This document shows positions 25,524 to 34,497 of a stretch of 64,000 bases of DNA, piece by piece. Numbering within the stretch: the first letter of the stretch is position 1; each line of letters begins with the position of its first letter. Below the pieces are notes generated by a model. The model saw nothing but the letters and a program-made list of their open reading frames with translations, ran no database searches and was not told where the DNA came from. Source of the stretch: Dinoroseobacter sp965279125. Lineage in GTDB: Bacteria > Pseudomonadota > Alphaproteobacteria > Rhodobacterales > Rhodobacteraceae. The stretch covers positions 54,231 through 118,230 of the forward strand of contig CBDIHL010000033.1 in assembly GCA_965279125.1 (NCBI GenBank), in the 5' to 3' direction. The position numbers were made by a program, and so were the translations under genes.

Positions 25524-26555
25524 ATGGACGGCATTCTCCTTCAAGTATTGAACGGCCTAGACAAGGGATCCGCATATGCGTTGATCGCTCTGGGCCTGAC
25601 GCTGATTTTCGGCACGCTGGGTGTTGTGAACTTCGCGCATGGCGCGCTGTTTATGCTCGGCGCTTTTTGTGCTGTCACGCTCAGCCGTATCCTGACCCTG
25701 TCTTACGAGACCATCGACCCCGACAAAGTCGACTTCCTCGGCAATCCGGCCAAGATCAGCACGCCTTACGTCCATGACATTTTCGGCCCCAATCTGGGCG
25801 CAAGTATCATCGACTGGGCGGTTCCGCTGGCGATCATCTTCTCGATCCCGGTCATGATGGCGATCGGCATCGCGATGGAGCGCGGCTTGATCAAGCACTT
25901 CTACAAGCGCCCCCATGCCGACCAGATCCTTGTGACCTTCGGTCTGGCGATTGTTCTGCAAGAGATCATCAAGTTCTACTACGGGGCAAACCCAATCCCA
26001 ACGCCCGCCCCTTCGGCCCTTGTCGGCACCTTCGACTTCGGCGCAATGCTGGGTCTTGATCCGGGTGTGGTGCTCTATCCTTACTGGCGTCTGATCTACT
26101 TCGCCTTTGCGGTTGTCCTGATCGGTGCGGTGTTTGCCTTCCTCCAGTTCACCACCTTCGGCATGGTTGTGCGCGCTGGTATGGCTGACCGCGAGACGGT
26201 GGGCTTGCTGGGCATCAATATCGACAAGCGCTTTACGATCATGTTTGCAATCGCGGCCTGTGTCGCGGGTCTGGCGGGTGTGATGTACACCCCGATCAAC
26301 TCGCCCAACTACCACATGGGCATGGACTTTCTGGTCCTCAGCTTCGTGGTGGTCGTTGTGGGCGGCATGGGCAGTCTGCCCGGAGCGGTCGCTGCAGGGT
26401 TCCTGTTGGGCATCCTTGAGAGCTTCGCCTCCACCCCCGCTGCCACATCAATCATTCCCGGCATCAACCAGATCATCATCTACCTTGTTGCCATTGTCAT
26501 TCTGCTGACCCGCCCTCGTGGCCTGATGGGCCGCAAAGGCGTGATGGAGGAATAA
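25524..26555 (+). CDS. ABC permease, LivH type
   Basis: 343 residues from the ATG at 25524 (MDGILLQVLNGLDKGSAYALIALGLTLIFG); a GTG three codons upstream is less likely. About eight membrane spans. LivH signatures are GLTLIFGTLGVVNFAHGA, RGLIKHFYKRPHADQILVTFGLAIVLQE, and the ATPase-coupling loop region NSPNYHMGMDFLVLSFVVVVVGGMGSLPGA. It contains a longer loop (about residues 60-90, with VDFLGNPAKISTPYVHDIFG) than classical LivH. It forms the membrane pore with the next gene's product. Confidence 0.9.
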   Translation: MDGILLQVLNGLDKGSAYALIALGLTLIFGTLGVVNFAHGALFMLGAFCAVTLSRILTLSYETIDPDKVDFLGNPAKISTPYVHDIFGPNLGASIIDWAVPLAIIFSIPVMMAIGIAMERGLIKHFYKRPHADQILVTFGLAIVLQEIIKFYYGANPIPTPAPSALVGTFDFGAMLGLDPGVVLYPYWRLIYFAFAVVLIGAVFAFLQFTTFGMVVRAGMADRETVGLLGINIDKRFTIMFAIAACVAGLAGVMYTPINSPNYHMGMDFLVLSFVVVVVGGMGSLPGAVAAGFLLGILESFASTPAATSIIPGINQIIIYLVAIVILLTRPRGLMGRKGVMEE

Positions 26556-26558
26556 GCC

Positions 26559-27851
26559 ATGACAGACCAAACTCAAAACCCACCGGCAAGCGGATCCGCG
26601 CCAAGCACAGCCTCGAAGTTGAAGGCCAAGGTGCTGGGGCTGGAGGCGAAAGACTTCCGCCTCTTCGCCATCGTCATCGGCTTGACCATGCTTGCGCCAT
26701 TCATCCTCAACCCCTTCCCCGAGGGCTCGGCGATGGCGCAGTTCAATGCAGGCTACCCTGACTTGATGCAGCGTTTCGTGATTTTCGGCATCTTCGCCAT
26801 TGGCTTTAACATCCTGTTTGGCCTGACCGGCTATCTCAGCTTCGGACATGCGGCCTTCTTGGGTGTCGGGTCCTATGCCGGGGTCTGGATGATGAAGCTG
26901 CTGACGATGAACGTGGTCCCAGCGATCTTGATCTCGACCATCGTGGCAGGCGTGTTTGCCTTGCTGGTCGGCTATATCAGCTTGCGGCGCTCGGGCATCT
27001 ACTTCTCTATCCTGACGCTGGCCTTTGCCCAGATGTCGTTTGCGCTGGCCTATTCGGTGCTGACACCGATCACGGGCGGCGAGACCGGCTTGCAGCTGGC
27101 GCTGAATGATCCGCGCGTTCTTGGGACGTCCTCGATTGATGGCTCGATCCCGCCAACGAACCTCTTTGGGCTCAACATGCGCTCAAGCTTCGAGATGGAG
27201 GTCGGAAGCTGGCTGTTCACCTTCAATGCGGGCTATTATCTGGCCGCTATCGTGATGCTCGCCTCGTTCTACCTGTCGATCCGCATCTTCCGCTCGCCCT
27301 TTGGGATGATGCTGCGGGCGGTCAAATCGAACCAGCAGCGGATGAACTACACGGGTCTGAACAACAAGCCCTACACTCTGGCGGCCTTCGTGATCTCAGG
27401 CATGTATGCCGGTCTGGCCGGAGGTTTGATGGTCGCGATGGATCCCCTCGCGGGGGCCGAGCGGATGTTCTGGACCGCCTCCGGTGAGGTTGTCTTGATG
27501 ACCATCCTCGGCGGGGCTGGCACCTTGATCGGGCCGGTTCTGGGCGCGGGTTTCATCAAGTACATGGAAAACATCGTCTCCAAGATCAACTCGACGATCC
27601 TGCACGAGTGGTTCTACTGGATGCCCGATGGCATCGAGGACTTCATGGTCGCGCTTGTCTATCCGTTCATCGGCAAAGGCTGGCACCTGACCTTGGGCAT
27701 TATGTTCATGATGGTTGTGATCTTCCTGCCTGGTGGTCTCGTTGAAGGCGGACAGCGCATCGCGGCTTACTTCAAGCGCAAGCGCGGCGGTGCCGATGCG
27801 GACGACGACGCCGAGCACCACCCTAAATCCACCCCACATGTGGGCGAATAG
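26559..27851 (+). CDS. ABC permease, LivM type
   Basis: 430 residues, starting 3 bases after the LivH-type gene. About ten hydrophobic spans; signatures GFNILFGLTGYLSFGHAAFLGVGSYAG, FRSPFGMMLRAVKSNQQRMNYTGL, and GEVVLMTILGGAGTLIGPVLGAG are LivM-like. The N-terminus is polar (TDQTQNPPASGSAPSTASKL) and the C-terminus is charged (KRKRGGADADDDAEHHPK). It pairs with the LivH-type permease. Confidence 0.9.
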   Translation: MTDQTQNPPASGSAPSTASKLKAKVLGLEAKDFRLFAIVIGLTMLAPFILNPFPEGSAMAQFNAGYPDLMQRFVIFGIFAIGFNILFGLTGYLSFGHAAFLGVGSYAGVWMMKLLTMNVVPAILISTIVAGVFALLVGYISLRRSGIYFSILTLAFAQMSFALAYSVLTPITGGETGLQLALNDPRVLGTSSIDGSIPPTNLFGLNMRSSFEMEVGSWLFTFNAGYYLAAIVMLASFYLSIRIFRSPFGMMLRAVKSNQQRMNYTGLNNKPYTLAAFVISGMYAGLAGGLMVAMDPLAGAERMFWTASGEVVLMTILGGAGTLIGPVLGAGFIKYMENIVSKINSTILHEWFYWMPDGIEDFMVALVYPFIGKGWHLTLGIMFMMVVIFLPGGLVEGGQRIAAYFKRKRGGADADDDAEHHPKSTPHVGE

Positions 27852-27865
27852 GAAAGGACGGAAAG

Positions 27866-28624
27866 ATGGGAATTCTTGAAGTCAAAGGCGTCAACAAACG
27901 CTTCGGGGGCCTGCAAGCCTTGGGCGATGTGAACCTTAGCGTGAAGGAAAACTCCGTACACGCGATCATCGGACCGAACGGGGCGGGCAAGTCGACCCTG
28001 CTCAACTGCCTGATCGGCAAGCTGATCCCGGATACCGGGTCGGTCACCTTCGATGGCCAGTCGGTGCTGGGGCGCAAGCCGCACGAGATCTGCCAGATGG
28101 GCATCTCGCGCGTGTTCCAAACGCCAGAGATTTTCGGTGATCTGAGCGTGTTCGAGAACGTGATGATCCCGTGTTTCGCCAAGCGCGATGGGGCGTTCAG
28201 CCTGCATGCGATTGGGGCGGTGGAAAGCGAGACAGATATCGTCGAGCAGGCCGAGCAGATGCTGACAGAGGTCAATATGATCGACAAGCGGCATATGCTG
28301 GCCTCCTCGCTGTCGCGCGGTGACAAACGGCGGCTGGAGATGGCGATGTGTTTGGTGCAACAGCCCCGCCTGTTGCTGCTGGACGAGCCAACCGCCGGTA
28401 TGGCGCGGGCTGACACCAATAACACCATCGATCTGCTCAAAGAGATCAACGAGAAACGCCAGATCACCATGGCAATCATTGAGCATGATATGCACGTGGT
28501 GTTCAGCCTCGCCAACCGGATCACAGTGCTGGCCCAAGGCACGCCCCTGGTCGAGGACAGCCCTGACAAAATCAAGGGCCATCCGAAAGTGCGCGAAGCG
28601 TATCTTGGAGAGACACAAGACTAG
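27866..28624 (+). CDS. ABC transporter ATP-binding protein, LivG type
   Basis: 252 residues. Walker A GPNGAGKST, the ABC signature SLSRGDKRRLEMAM (LSRGD in place of the usual LSGGQ), Walker B LLLLDEPTAGM, and the switch histidine in IIEHDMHVVF. RVFQTPEIFGDLSVFENV is the LivG Q-loop pattern. It lies 14 bases after the LivM gene. A pair of long palindromes (28636-28692) separates it from the LivF-type gene. Confidence 0.92.
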   Translation: MGILEVKGVNKRFGGLQALGDVNLSVKENSVHAIIGPNGAGKSTLLNCLIGKLIPDTGSVTFDGQSVLGRKPHEICQMGISRVFQTPEIFGDLSVFENVMIPCFAKRDGAFSLHAIGAVESETDIVEQAEQMLTEVNMIDKRHMLASSLSRGDKRRLEMAMCLVQQPRLLLLDEPTAGMARADTNNTIDLLKEINEKRQITMAIIEHDMHVVFSLANRITVLAQGTPLVEDSPDKIKGHPKVREAYLGETQD

Positions 28625-28635
28625 GATGACACCAG

Positions 28636-28692
28636 CCAAGAGTTTTCGTCCGAAAACTCTTGGCCCGCATTTTCTTCGTACGAAGAAAATGC
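28636..28692. repeat. Paired palindromic element, copy A
   Basis: Two perfect palindromes lie three bases apart. Palindrome 1 (28636-28663) has arms CCAAGAGTTTTCG / CGAAAACTCTTGG around TC. Palindrome 2 (28667-28692) has arms GCATTTTCTTCG / CGAAGAAAATGC around TA. Both have a TTCG-NN-CGAA centre. It sits inside an operon between the LivG and LivF genes, so it could cause partial termination. Confidence 0.8.
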
Positions 28693-28713
28693 CCCCGAAC
28701 GGAGAAACCCGAC

Positions 28714-29469
28714 ATGAACGTCAAACCCGACTTTTCCAAAGGCAAGAACCACGCCGAAAGCGCCCCCGCGTTCCTTAGCGTTTGGGACATGCACGCCTAT
28801 TACGGCGAAAGCTACATCGTCCAGGGCATCAGCTTTAACGTCCATGAAGGCGAAATCCTCGCGCTTCTGGGCCGCAACGGGGCTGGCAAAACCTCGACCT
28901 TGCGCGGGATCGCGCGGCTCGATGATCCACAAGTCACCCATGGCGAAATCTGGCTCGATCACAAGCCGCTGCATACGATGAAAAGCTACGAGGCCGCCGG
29001 CCTCGGTCTCGGCCTTGTGCCCGAAGATCGCCGCATCATCCAAGGCCTAACGGTCGAAGAGAACCTCAAGCTCGCCCAGATCGCACCGCCCATCGGCTGG
29101 TCGCTCGACCGGATCTATTCCCTGTTTCCACGCCTCAAAGAGCGCCGGATGCAGGAAGGCACGACCCTTTCAGGCGGTGAGCAACAGATGCTGTCGATTG
29201 CCAGAGCACTTGCGCGCGATATCAAGGTGCTGCTGCTGGACGAGCCTTACGAGGGCCTCGCCCCGGTCATCGTCGACGAGATCGAAAAGACCCTGCGCGT
29301 CGTAAAGGAACAAGGCATGACCACGATCCTCGTGGAGCAAAACGCGGTGCGCGCGTTGCAACTGGCCGACCGCGCCGTGATCCTCGATACCGGGTCGATT
29401 GTGTTTGATGGATCCGCCAAAGAGGTGCTCGACAACAAAGAGCTGCGCGAGGAATACTTGGCGATTTAA
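28714..29469 (+). CDS. ABC transporter ATP-binding protein, LivF type
   Basis: 251 residues from the ATG at 28714, with GGAGA upstream; the open frame to the left runs through the palindromes and was excluded. Walker A GRNGAGKTS, ABC signature LSGGEQQMLSIARAL, Walker B VLLLDEPYEGLAP, and the H-loop replaced by ILVEQN as usual for LivF. PPIGWSLDRIYSLFPRLKERR is the LivF linker. It is the last gene of the transporter operon, closed by a terminator at 29511-29543. Confidence 0.92.
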   Translation: MNVKPDFSKGKNHAESAPAFLSVWDMHAYYGESYIVQGISFNVHEGEILALLGRNGAGKTSTLRGIARLDDPQVTHGEIWLDHKPLHTMKSYEAAGLGLGLVPEDRRIIQGLTVEENLKLAQIAPPIGWSLDRIYSLFPRLKERRMQEGTTLSGGEQQMLSIARALARDIKVLLLDEPYEGLAPVIVDEIEKTLRVVKEQGMTTILVEQNAVRALQLADRAVILDTGSIVFDGSAKEVLDNKELREEYLAI

Positions 29470-29510
29470 CACCTAGTTTGACCCCTACCCTCCCCTTGGG
29501 GGTCATATTT

Positions 29511-29543
29511 GCGCCGCATCAGGAGACTGAGGCGGCGCTTTTT
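29511..29543 (+). terminator. Rho-independent terminator of the ABC transporter operon
   Basis: Seven-base arms GCGCCGC and GCGGCGC with a 14-base loop, followed by TTTTT (29539-29543). A second stem GACCCC / GGGGTC lies just upstream at 29480-29504. Confidence 0.8.
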
Positions 29544-29552
29544 CGTGGTGGC

Positions 29553-30509
29553 TTAGCTGCTTATGGTAAGCCCACCGACACGTTGGAATTCCACATCATC
29601 AACCGTCAAATCAATACGGCCTTCCAAGACAACAGTGCCAAGCACCGGCTCCTCAGCCGAGTTGCCGGAAGTTGTGAACTGCACGAGGGTTTTGTCACCA
29701 ATTTCCTGATAGACGACATCAAAGTCGATCTCAGGCGAACTGCTTCTGATTTTGATCACAAGCTTATCTTCTTCAGGGTCAAAGTCGGTAATGGTCGCAA
29801 AACTCCGCAGATCGACAGGTCTCTCAACCGAATTGCCCAGACCGAACAAAGGTTGGTAGTCGGCCTGAATGGTGAAAGTATCAGCGCCTTCACCTCCCTC
29901 TATTTCTAAGGGGTTTGAGATACTGGGCGTCACATTGAACACTCGTCTAGCGGTGATTTCGTCATCCCCCGCCCCGCCATTCAAAAAAGTGGCTTCATCG
30001 ACATCTCGCGAAAAGCGCGCATCTGCGAAAATCTCATCATCCCCATCGCCACCGTTCACGCGCGCTGTATCGAGTGTGCTTATGGTGTCATTCCCGCTTC
30101 CGCCACGAATGAAGACCTGCGCCCCGTCCGCCGACAAAATATCGTCGCCCTCGCCACCGCGCAGCACCATACCGTCGACACCGCGAAAGCCACGATTAAT
30201 CTCTGCAAAGTCGTCACCGCCCCGCAGGTTGATTTCCAATGGCGCATCTTCGGCATTTGTATCGTCGTCCTGCAAATAGACATCGACGCCATCTCTGCCG
30301 ACCAGCACGTCCTCACCTGTATTGGCCAGATACACATCTTCCTCGCGTATCAGCGTGGTCTCGTTGCTGACGTTCGCCTCTTGATCCTCGCGGTCCTGAT
30401 CCTGCTGGCGCGCGGCCTCGTCGTCATCGTCATCGCCATCAAAGACGTTTGACACCAGCAACCCGCCAATCAGCAGTGGCGCAGCAAGCAAAAATACGAA
30501 ACCCAGCAT
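29553..30509 (-). CDS. RTX-type calcium-binding protein with N-terminal anchor
   Basis: 318 residues from the ATG at 30509, with GGAG upstream. An N-terminal hydrophobic segment (MLGFVFLLAAPLLIGGLLV) is followed by an Asp-rich linker (DGDDDDDEAARQQDQDREDQE) and imperfect RTX-like repeats (LRGGEGDDILSADG, IRGGSGNDTIST, VNGGDGDDEIFADA, LNGGAGDDEITARR). The C-terminus (ITDFDPEEDKLVIKI) is the usual end of RTX proteins. It binds Ca2+ in beta-roll turns and is likely exported by a type I system, but the N-terminal segment looks like an anchor. No transporter is nearby. Confidence 0.8.
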   Translation of the reverse strand: MLGFVFLLAAPLLIGGLLVSNVFDGDDDDDEAARQQDQDREDQEANVSNETTLIREEDVYLANTGEDVLVGRDGVDVYLQDDDTNAEDAPLEINLRGGDDFAEINRGFRGVDGMVLRGGEGDDILSADGAQVFIRGGSGNDTISTLDTARVNGGDGDDEIFADARFSRDVDEATFLNGGAGDDEITARRVFNVTPSISNPLEIEGGEGADTFTIQADYQPLFGLGNSVERPVDLRSFATITDFDPEEDKLVIKIRSSSPEIDFDVVYQEIGDKTLVQFTTSGNSAEEPVLGTVVLEGRIDLTVDDVEFQRVGGLTISS

Positions 30510-30810
30510 AACATCTCCAAACATTGGCTACGCGAGATGCCTAGCTCAGGTGCGAACTGATCTCCAAATTTGGGGTTAACAAAACCTTACATTCCCATGC
30601 CATACGCATCCAATCGGCCAAATGGGCGATGATCGTTCTCGCATTAGACACAATGCTGTCGAAGGCCCCGGCGCGTCCCGTGGGGCTAACCCAACGTCAC
30701 AATTCCCCTCTGCGCCCACTTCCCCTTTGCCGCACCCTCGCCTATACGGGTCGCCAACATGGCGGACCTGCCCCTTGTGGGCGGCCCAACACAACCAAAC
30801 CGAGGGCGGA
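30510..30810. other. Divergent intergenic region between the RTX and accB genes
   Basis: About 300 bases with no supported gene. It must hold the promoters of both neighbours. I see no hairpin with a T-tract, no recognisable riboswitch, and no clear -35/-10 pair strong enough to mark. Confidence 0.5.
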
Positions 30811-31305
30811 ATGACCAAACCATCCCATGACAGCGACGTAGCCTTTATCAAGGCCTTGGCCGAGCTTTTGCGCGAGAACGATCTGACCGAATTGCAGGTC
30901 AAACGCGATTACGGCGAAGATGACAGCCTGAATGTGCGCGTCTCGCGCCAGCACCCGCCACAAGCGCAGCAAGTCTATGCCCCGGCACCTGCCGCCACTG
31001 CCCCCGCACCTGTTGCCGCCGCGGCCCCTGCCGCAGCCGCCGCTCCGGTTGCAGAAGATCCCGCCCAACATCCCGGCGCGGTCACCTCGCCCATGGTCGG
31101 CACCGCCTATATGGCCGCCGAGCCCGGTGCGCCGAACTTCATCAGCGTTGGCGATAGCGTCACCGAGGGCCAGACCCTGCTGATCGTCGAGGCGATGAAA
31201 ACGATGAACCACATCCCCGCCCCCCGCGCGGGCAAGGTCGCGCGCATTCTGGTCGAGGACGGCGCACCTGTCGAATTCGGCGCGCCTTTGCTGATCCTCG
31301 AATAG
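30811..31305 (+). CDS. accB: Acetyl-CoA carboxylase biotin carboxyl carrier protein
   Basis: 164 residues from the ATG at 30811; the open frame upstream lies in the intergenic region. The N-terminal domain (DSDVAFIKALAELLRENDLTELQV) is linked by an Ala/Pro-rich flexible segment (about 50-85) to the biotinyl domain, whose EAMKTMN motif carries the biotinylated Lys130. AccB carries the carboxyl group in the first step of fatty acid synthesis. AccC follows 11 bases later in the same operon. Confidence 0.96.
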   Translation: MTKPSHDSDVAFIKALAELLRENDLTELQVKRDYGEDDSLNVRVSRQHPPQAQQVYAPAPAATAPAPVAAAAPAAAAAPVAEDPAQHPGAVTSPMVGTAYMAAEPGAPNFISVGDSVTEGQTLLIVEAMKTMNHIPAPRAGKVARILVEDGAPVEFGAPLLILE

Positions 31306-31316
31306 GGAGCCAGCGG

Positions 31317-32666
31317 ATGTTCAACAAAATCCTGATCGCCAATCGCGGCGAGATCGCCCTGCGCGTCATCCGTGCTGCCCGCGAAATGGGCGTGGCCACG
31401 GTTGCGGTCCATTCCACCGCCGATGCCGACGCGATGCATGTGCGCATGGCCGATGAGAGCGTGTGTATCGGCCCGCCCTCGTCCACCGATAGCTATCTGA
31501 GCATCCCTGCGATTATCTCGGCCTGCGAGATCACCGGGGCGGAAGCGATCCATCCCGGCTACGGGTTCCTGTCCGAGAACGCACAATTCGTTGAAATCGT
31601 TGAAGATCACGACCTGAAATTCATCGGCCCCTCGGCCGCGCATATCCGCATGATGGGCGACAAGATCACCGCCAAGGACACCATGAAAGAGCTCGGCGTG
31701 CCTTGCGTGCCCGGCTCGGACGGTGGTGTGCCGGACATGGAAACCGCGATCCGCGTGGGCGAGGAGGTTGGCTTTCCGCTGATCGTCAAAGCCACCGCAG
31801 GCGGCGGCGGGCGTGGCATGAAGCTCGCCAAGACCCGCGATGATCTGGAAACGGCCTTCATGACCGCGCGCTCGGAAGCGAAATCAGCGTTCGGCAATGA
31901 CGAGGTGTACCTCGAGCGCTACCTAGGCGCCCCCCGCCATATCGAGGTGCAGGTCTTTGGCGATGGCAAAGGCCGCGCCGTGCATCTGGGCGAGCGCGAT
32001 TGCAGCCTCCAGCGCCGCCACCAAAAGGTGTTCGAGGAAGCCCCCGGCCCCGCCATCAGCCCCGAGATCCGCGCGCAAATCGGCAAGACCTGCGCCGATG
32101 CCGTCGCGCGCATCGGCTATGAGGGCGCGGGCACGATCGAGTTTCTCTATGAAGACGGCGAGTTCTTCTTCATCGAGATGAACACCCGCCTTCAGGTCGA
32201 ACATCCCGTCACGGAGGCCATTTTCGGCGTCGATCTGGTGCAAGAACAGATCAAGGTCGCTGCGGGCGAAGCGATGTCATTCACCCAAGACGACTTGCAG
32301 GTCAACGGCCATGCCATCGAAGTGCGCATCAATGCCGAAACCTTCCCCGGCTTCTCGCCGCGTCCCGGCAAGATCACGCAATACCATGCGCCCGGCGGTT
32401 TGGGGGTGCGGATGGATAGCGCGCTTTATGATGGCTATAGCATCCCGCCCTATTACGACAGCTTGATCGCCAAACTGATCGTGCATGCGCCGGATCGCAA
32501 CGCGGCCATCGCACGCCTCGATCGCGCGCTTGGGGAATTGATCGTGGATGGGGTCGATACCACCGTCCCGCTGTTCCATGCGCTTTTGCAGGAAAAGGCC
32601 GTGCTCACGGGCGATTACAATATCCACTGGTTGGAGCATTGGCTTGACGGGCGCGCGGACGGCTAA
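31317..32666 (+). CDS. accC: Acetyl-CoA carboxylase biotin carboxylase
   Basis: 449 residues, normal size. ATP-grasp enzyme with FNKILIANRGEIALRVIRA at the N-terminus, PGYGFLSENA, the glycine-rich loop KATAGGGGRGMK, ERDCSLQRRHQKV, and the active-site EMNTRLQVEHPVTE. It carboxylates biotin on AccB with bicarbonate and ATP. The stop is 16 bases before aat, consistent with a shared transcript. Confidence 0.97.
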   Translation: MFNKILIANRGEIALRVIRAAREMGVATVAVHSTADADAMHVRMADESVCIGPPSSTDSYLSIPAIISACEITGAEAIHPGYGFLSENAQFVEIVEDHDLKFIGPSAAHIRMMGDKITAKDTMKELGVPCVPGSDGGVPDMETAIRVGEEVGFPLIVKATAGGGGRGMKLAKTRDDLETAFMTARSEAKSAFGNDEVYLERYLGAPRHIEVQVFGDGKGRAVHLGERDCSLQRRHQKVFEEAPGPAISPEIRAQIGKTCADAVARIGYEGAGTIEFLYEDGEFFFIEMNTRLQVEHPVTEAIFGVDLVQEQIKVAAGEAMSFTQDDLQVNGHAIEVRINAETFPGFSPRPGKITQYHAPGGLGVRMDSALYDGYSIPPYYDSLIAKLIVHAPDRNAAIARLDRALGELIVDGVDTTVPLFHALLQEKAVLTGDYNIHWLEHWLDGRADG

Positions 32667-32681
32667 CCCCTTTGGGCTGCA

Positions 32682-33311
32682 ATGACCGAGCTAACACCTG
32701 ATCTGTTGCTGCGCGCCTATGCGATGGGCGTGTTTCCGATGGCCGAAAGCAGCACCTCCCAGACGGTGCAATGGATTGATCCGCATGCGCGCGGGATCTT
32801 TCCGCTGGATCAGTTTCATATCTCAAGATCGCTGCGCAAAGCCTTGTTACGCAGTGATTATTCCGTGTCTTTGAACCGCGATTTCCGAGGCTGCATGACC
32901 GCCTGTGCCGACCGGGAGGAGACATGGATCAACGACCAGATCATGCAGTCGTATGGGGCCTTGCACGCGCGCGGCCATGCCCACTCGCTTGAGGTTTGGG
33001 CGGATGGCTCCATGATCGGCGGTGTGTACGGCGTCACCCTCGGGGGGGCTTTTTTCGGCGAAAGCATGTTCTCGCGGCGCAGGGACGGCTCCAAAATCGC
33101 GCTGGCATGGTTGGTCGCTCGGTTGCGCTATGGCGGATTTTCCCTGTTTGACACGCAATTTGTGACCGATCATCTGAACAGCCTTGGGGCCATCGAAGTG
33201 CCCCGCGCGCGATTTCAGGCCATGCTGCGTACAGCCCTAAATGGGGTCGGTCGCATCGATGCACTGGCCCAAGACGTCTCAGCCGAAACCCTCTTTGGAC
33301 AAAAAGCCTAG
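32682..33311 (+). CDS. aat: Leucyl/phenylalanyl-tRNA-protein transferase
   Basis: 209 residues. Motifs LLLRAYAMGVFPMAE, the GIFPLDQFHISRSLRK segment, HAHSLEVWADGSMIGGVYGVTLGGAFFGESMFSR, and SLFDTQFVTDHLNSLGA are the Aat hallmarks. It attaches Leu or Phe to N-terminal Lys, Arg or Met, marking proteins for ClpS/ClpAP degradation. It lies just behind accC. Its stop overlaps the stop of the convergent DUF2155 gene at CTAG (33308-33311). Confidence 0.95.
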   Translation: MTELTPDLLLRAYAMGVFPMAESSTSQTVQWIDPHARGIFPLDQFHISRSLRKALLRSDYSVSLNRDFRGCMTACADREETWINDQIMQSYGALHARGHAHSLEVWADGSMIGGVYGVTLGGAFFGESMFSRRRDGSKIALAWLVARLRYGGFSLFDTQFVTDHLNSLGAIEVPRARFQAMLRTALNGVGRIDALAQDVSAETLFGQKA

Positions 33312-33973
33312 CGGTTCGGGCGCGGCTTCGGCACGAGTGAAACCTCGACCGCCCCGCTTGGACGCTCGGCCTCCTCAGCTGCGGCAAGTGGGTCGTCTTC
33401 GCCATCCACATCCACATCCCCCGCCAACGTCGCCTCGGAGCCTGACGTGCAGCGGATCGCCCACACATCATAGCGCGGATGATCAAGCGCCATGAGCGCA
33501 GGCGACGAGGCCACCATCCAGCCATCGAACAACTCGGTCTCGGCGGCATCGGCAATTGTCAGATGCATAAACGCGTCCGAGGTCGGCGATTCCGTCGGAT
33601 AGCGGCATTCCAGCAGCGACACGGTGATACGGCCAACCGTTTCCGAGGCGTCGATATCCAGCAGCAAATCGGTCACCACACCGGTCAGCTTGTCGAGCAC
33701 CCGCAAACTGCCTGCGCGCGCGGCGGTGACTTGCGTTTCCTGCTCAAAGCTTTGGAATTCCTCATCCGTCAGGATCTGGCGCGGACCACTGTCTAGCTCG
33801 GCATCCTCGATGATCTCCAGCGTGATGCCGTCATCTTCGAGGTCTTGCAGCGTAAAGCCCGGCTCGTCTTCCAGATCTTCCAGCGGGATGATCACGATCT
33901 CCTGGGCGGTGGCCGACATCGCCAGCCCCGCCGCACACAGCACCGCAAGAGACGTGGTGCGCAACCTCATCAT
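33308..33973 (-). CDS. DUF2155 secreted protein
   Basis: 221 residues. An N-terminal signal peptide (MMRLRTTSLAVLCAAGLAMSATA) with a likely cleavage after ATA. The mature part starts acidic (EIVIIPLEDLEDEPGF), then the DUF2155 domain (VRVLDKLTGVVTDLLL-like segment, ECRYPTESPTSDAFMHLTI, ELFDGWMVASSPALMALDHPRYDVWAIRC). It is probably periplasmic. It is found in alphaproteobacteria next to mlaD and NDUFA12 genes as here; the start overlaps the mlaD stop. Function unknown. Confidence 0.88.
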   Translation of the reverse strand: MMRLRTTSLAVLCAAGLAMSATAQEIVIIPLEDLEDEPGFTLQDLEDDGITLEIIEDAELDSGPRQILTDEEFQSFEQETQVTAARAGSLRVLDKLTGVVTDLLLDIDASETVGRITVSLLECRYPTESPTSDAFMHLTIADAAETELFDGWMVASSPALMALDHPRYDVWAIRCTSGSEATLAGDVDVDGEDDPLAAAEEAERPSGAVEVSLVPKPRPNR

Positions 33974-34428
33974 TCGGCGCTCTGGGACACGAAGCGCAAC
34001 AACAGCGTGATCAGGCTGACCGAGCCTTGGGTTTCGGCAAAGCTATCGCCCGGCTCCAGCGCAAAGGGCGAGCCTCCGGGGAGAACTTCGACAAAATTCC
34101 CCCCCAACAGGCCTTCCGACGAAATCGCCAGGATGCTGTCATCGGGAATCTCCACATCGCCTTGCAACGAGATCTGCGTGTCGGCGCGGAATGTCTCGGG
34201 GTTTAGCGCAATTTGCGAGACGGTGCCGATCTTGACGCCTGCCAGACGCACATCGGTCCCGGCCGTCACGCCGTCAGCGGTGCGGAAACTGGCACTTAGT
34301 GCATAAGATCCGCCTGTGCCCACGCCCGCCCCAAGCCCGGTGACTTGCGCGGCATAGACCAAAAAGCCAATGGCGGCGGCCAGAATCAGCCCGCCGGTCA
34401 CAATTTCTGTTGTGGAGTTTTGCGACAT
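33970..34428 (-). CDS. mlaD: MlaD-type outer-membrane lipid asymmetry protein
   Basis: 152 residues. One N-terminal membrane span (TEIVTGGLILAAAIGFLVYAA) is followed by a single MCE domain (YALSASFRTADGVTAGTDVRLAGVKIGTVSQIAL, SSEGLLGGNFVEVLPGG). It would form the periplasmic hexamer that moves phospholipids in the Mla pathway. No mlaE or mlaF genes are in the window; the isolated mlaD in this block is normal for Rhodobacterales. It is followed with a four-base overlap by the DUF2155 gene. Confidence 0.9.
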   Translation of the reverse strand: MSQNSTTEIVTGGLILAAAIGFLVYAAQVTGLGAGVGTGGSYALSASFRTADGVTAGTDVRLAGVKIGTVSQIALNPETFRADTQISLQGDVEIPDDSILAISSEGLLGGNFVEVLPGGSPFALEPGDSFAETQGSVSLITLLLRFVSQSAE

Positions 34429-34497
34429 GCGCCCTGCCTCACCCTGCTTGTCTTGGTGATGCCTTGCTGCGTGCGTCAGTGCAAGAGCGCGCTGCGC

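Noticed and set aside
24147..25544. Minus-strand open frame of 465 codons
   Set aside because: Antisense to the substrate-binding gene, which has a Tat signal and operon context.
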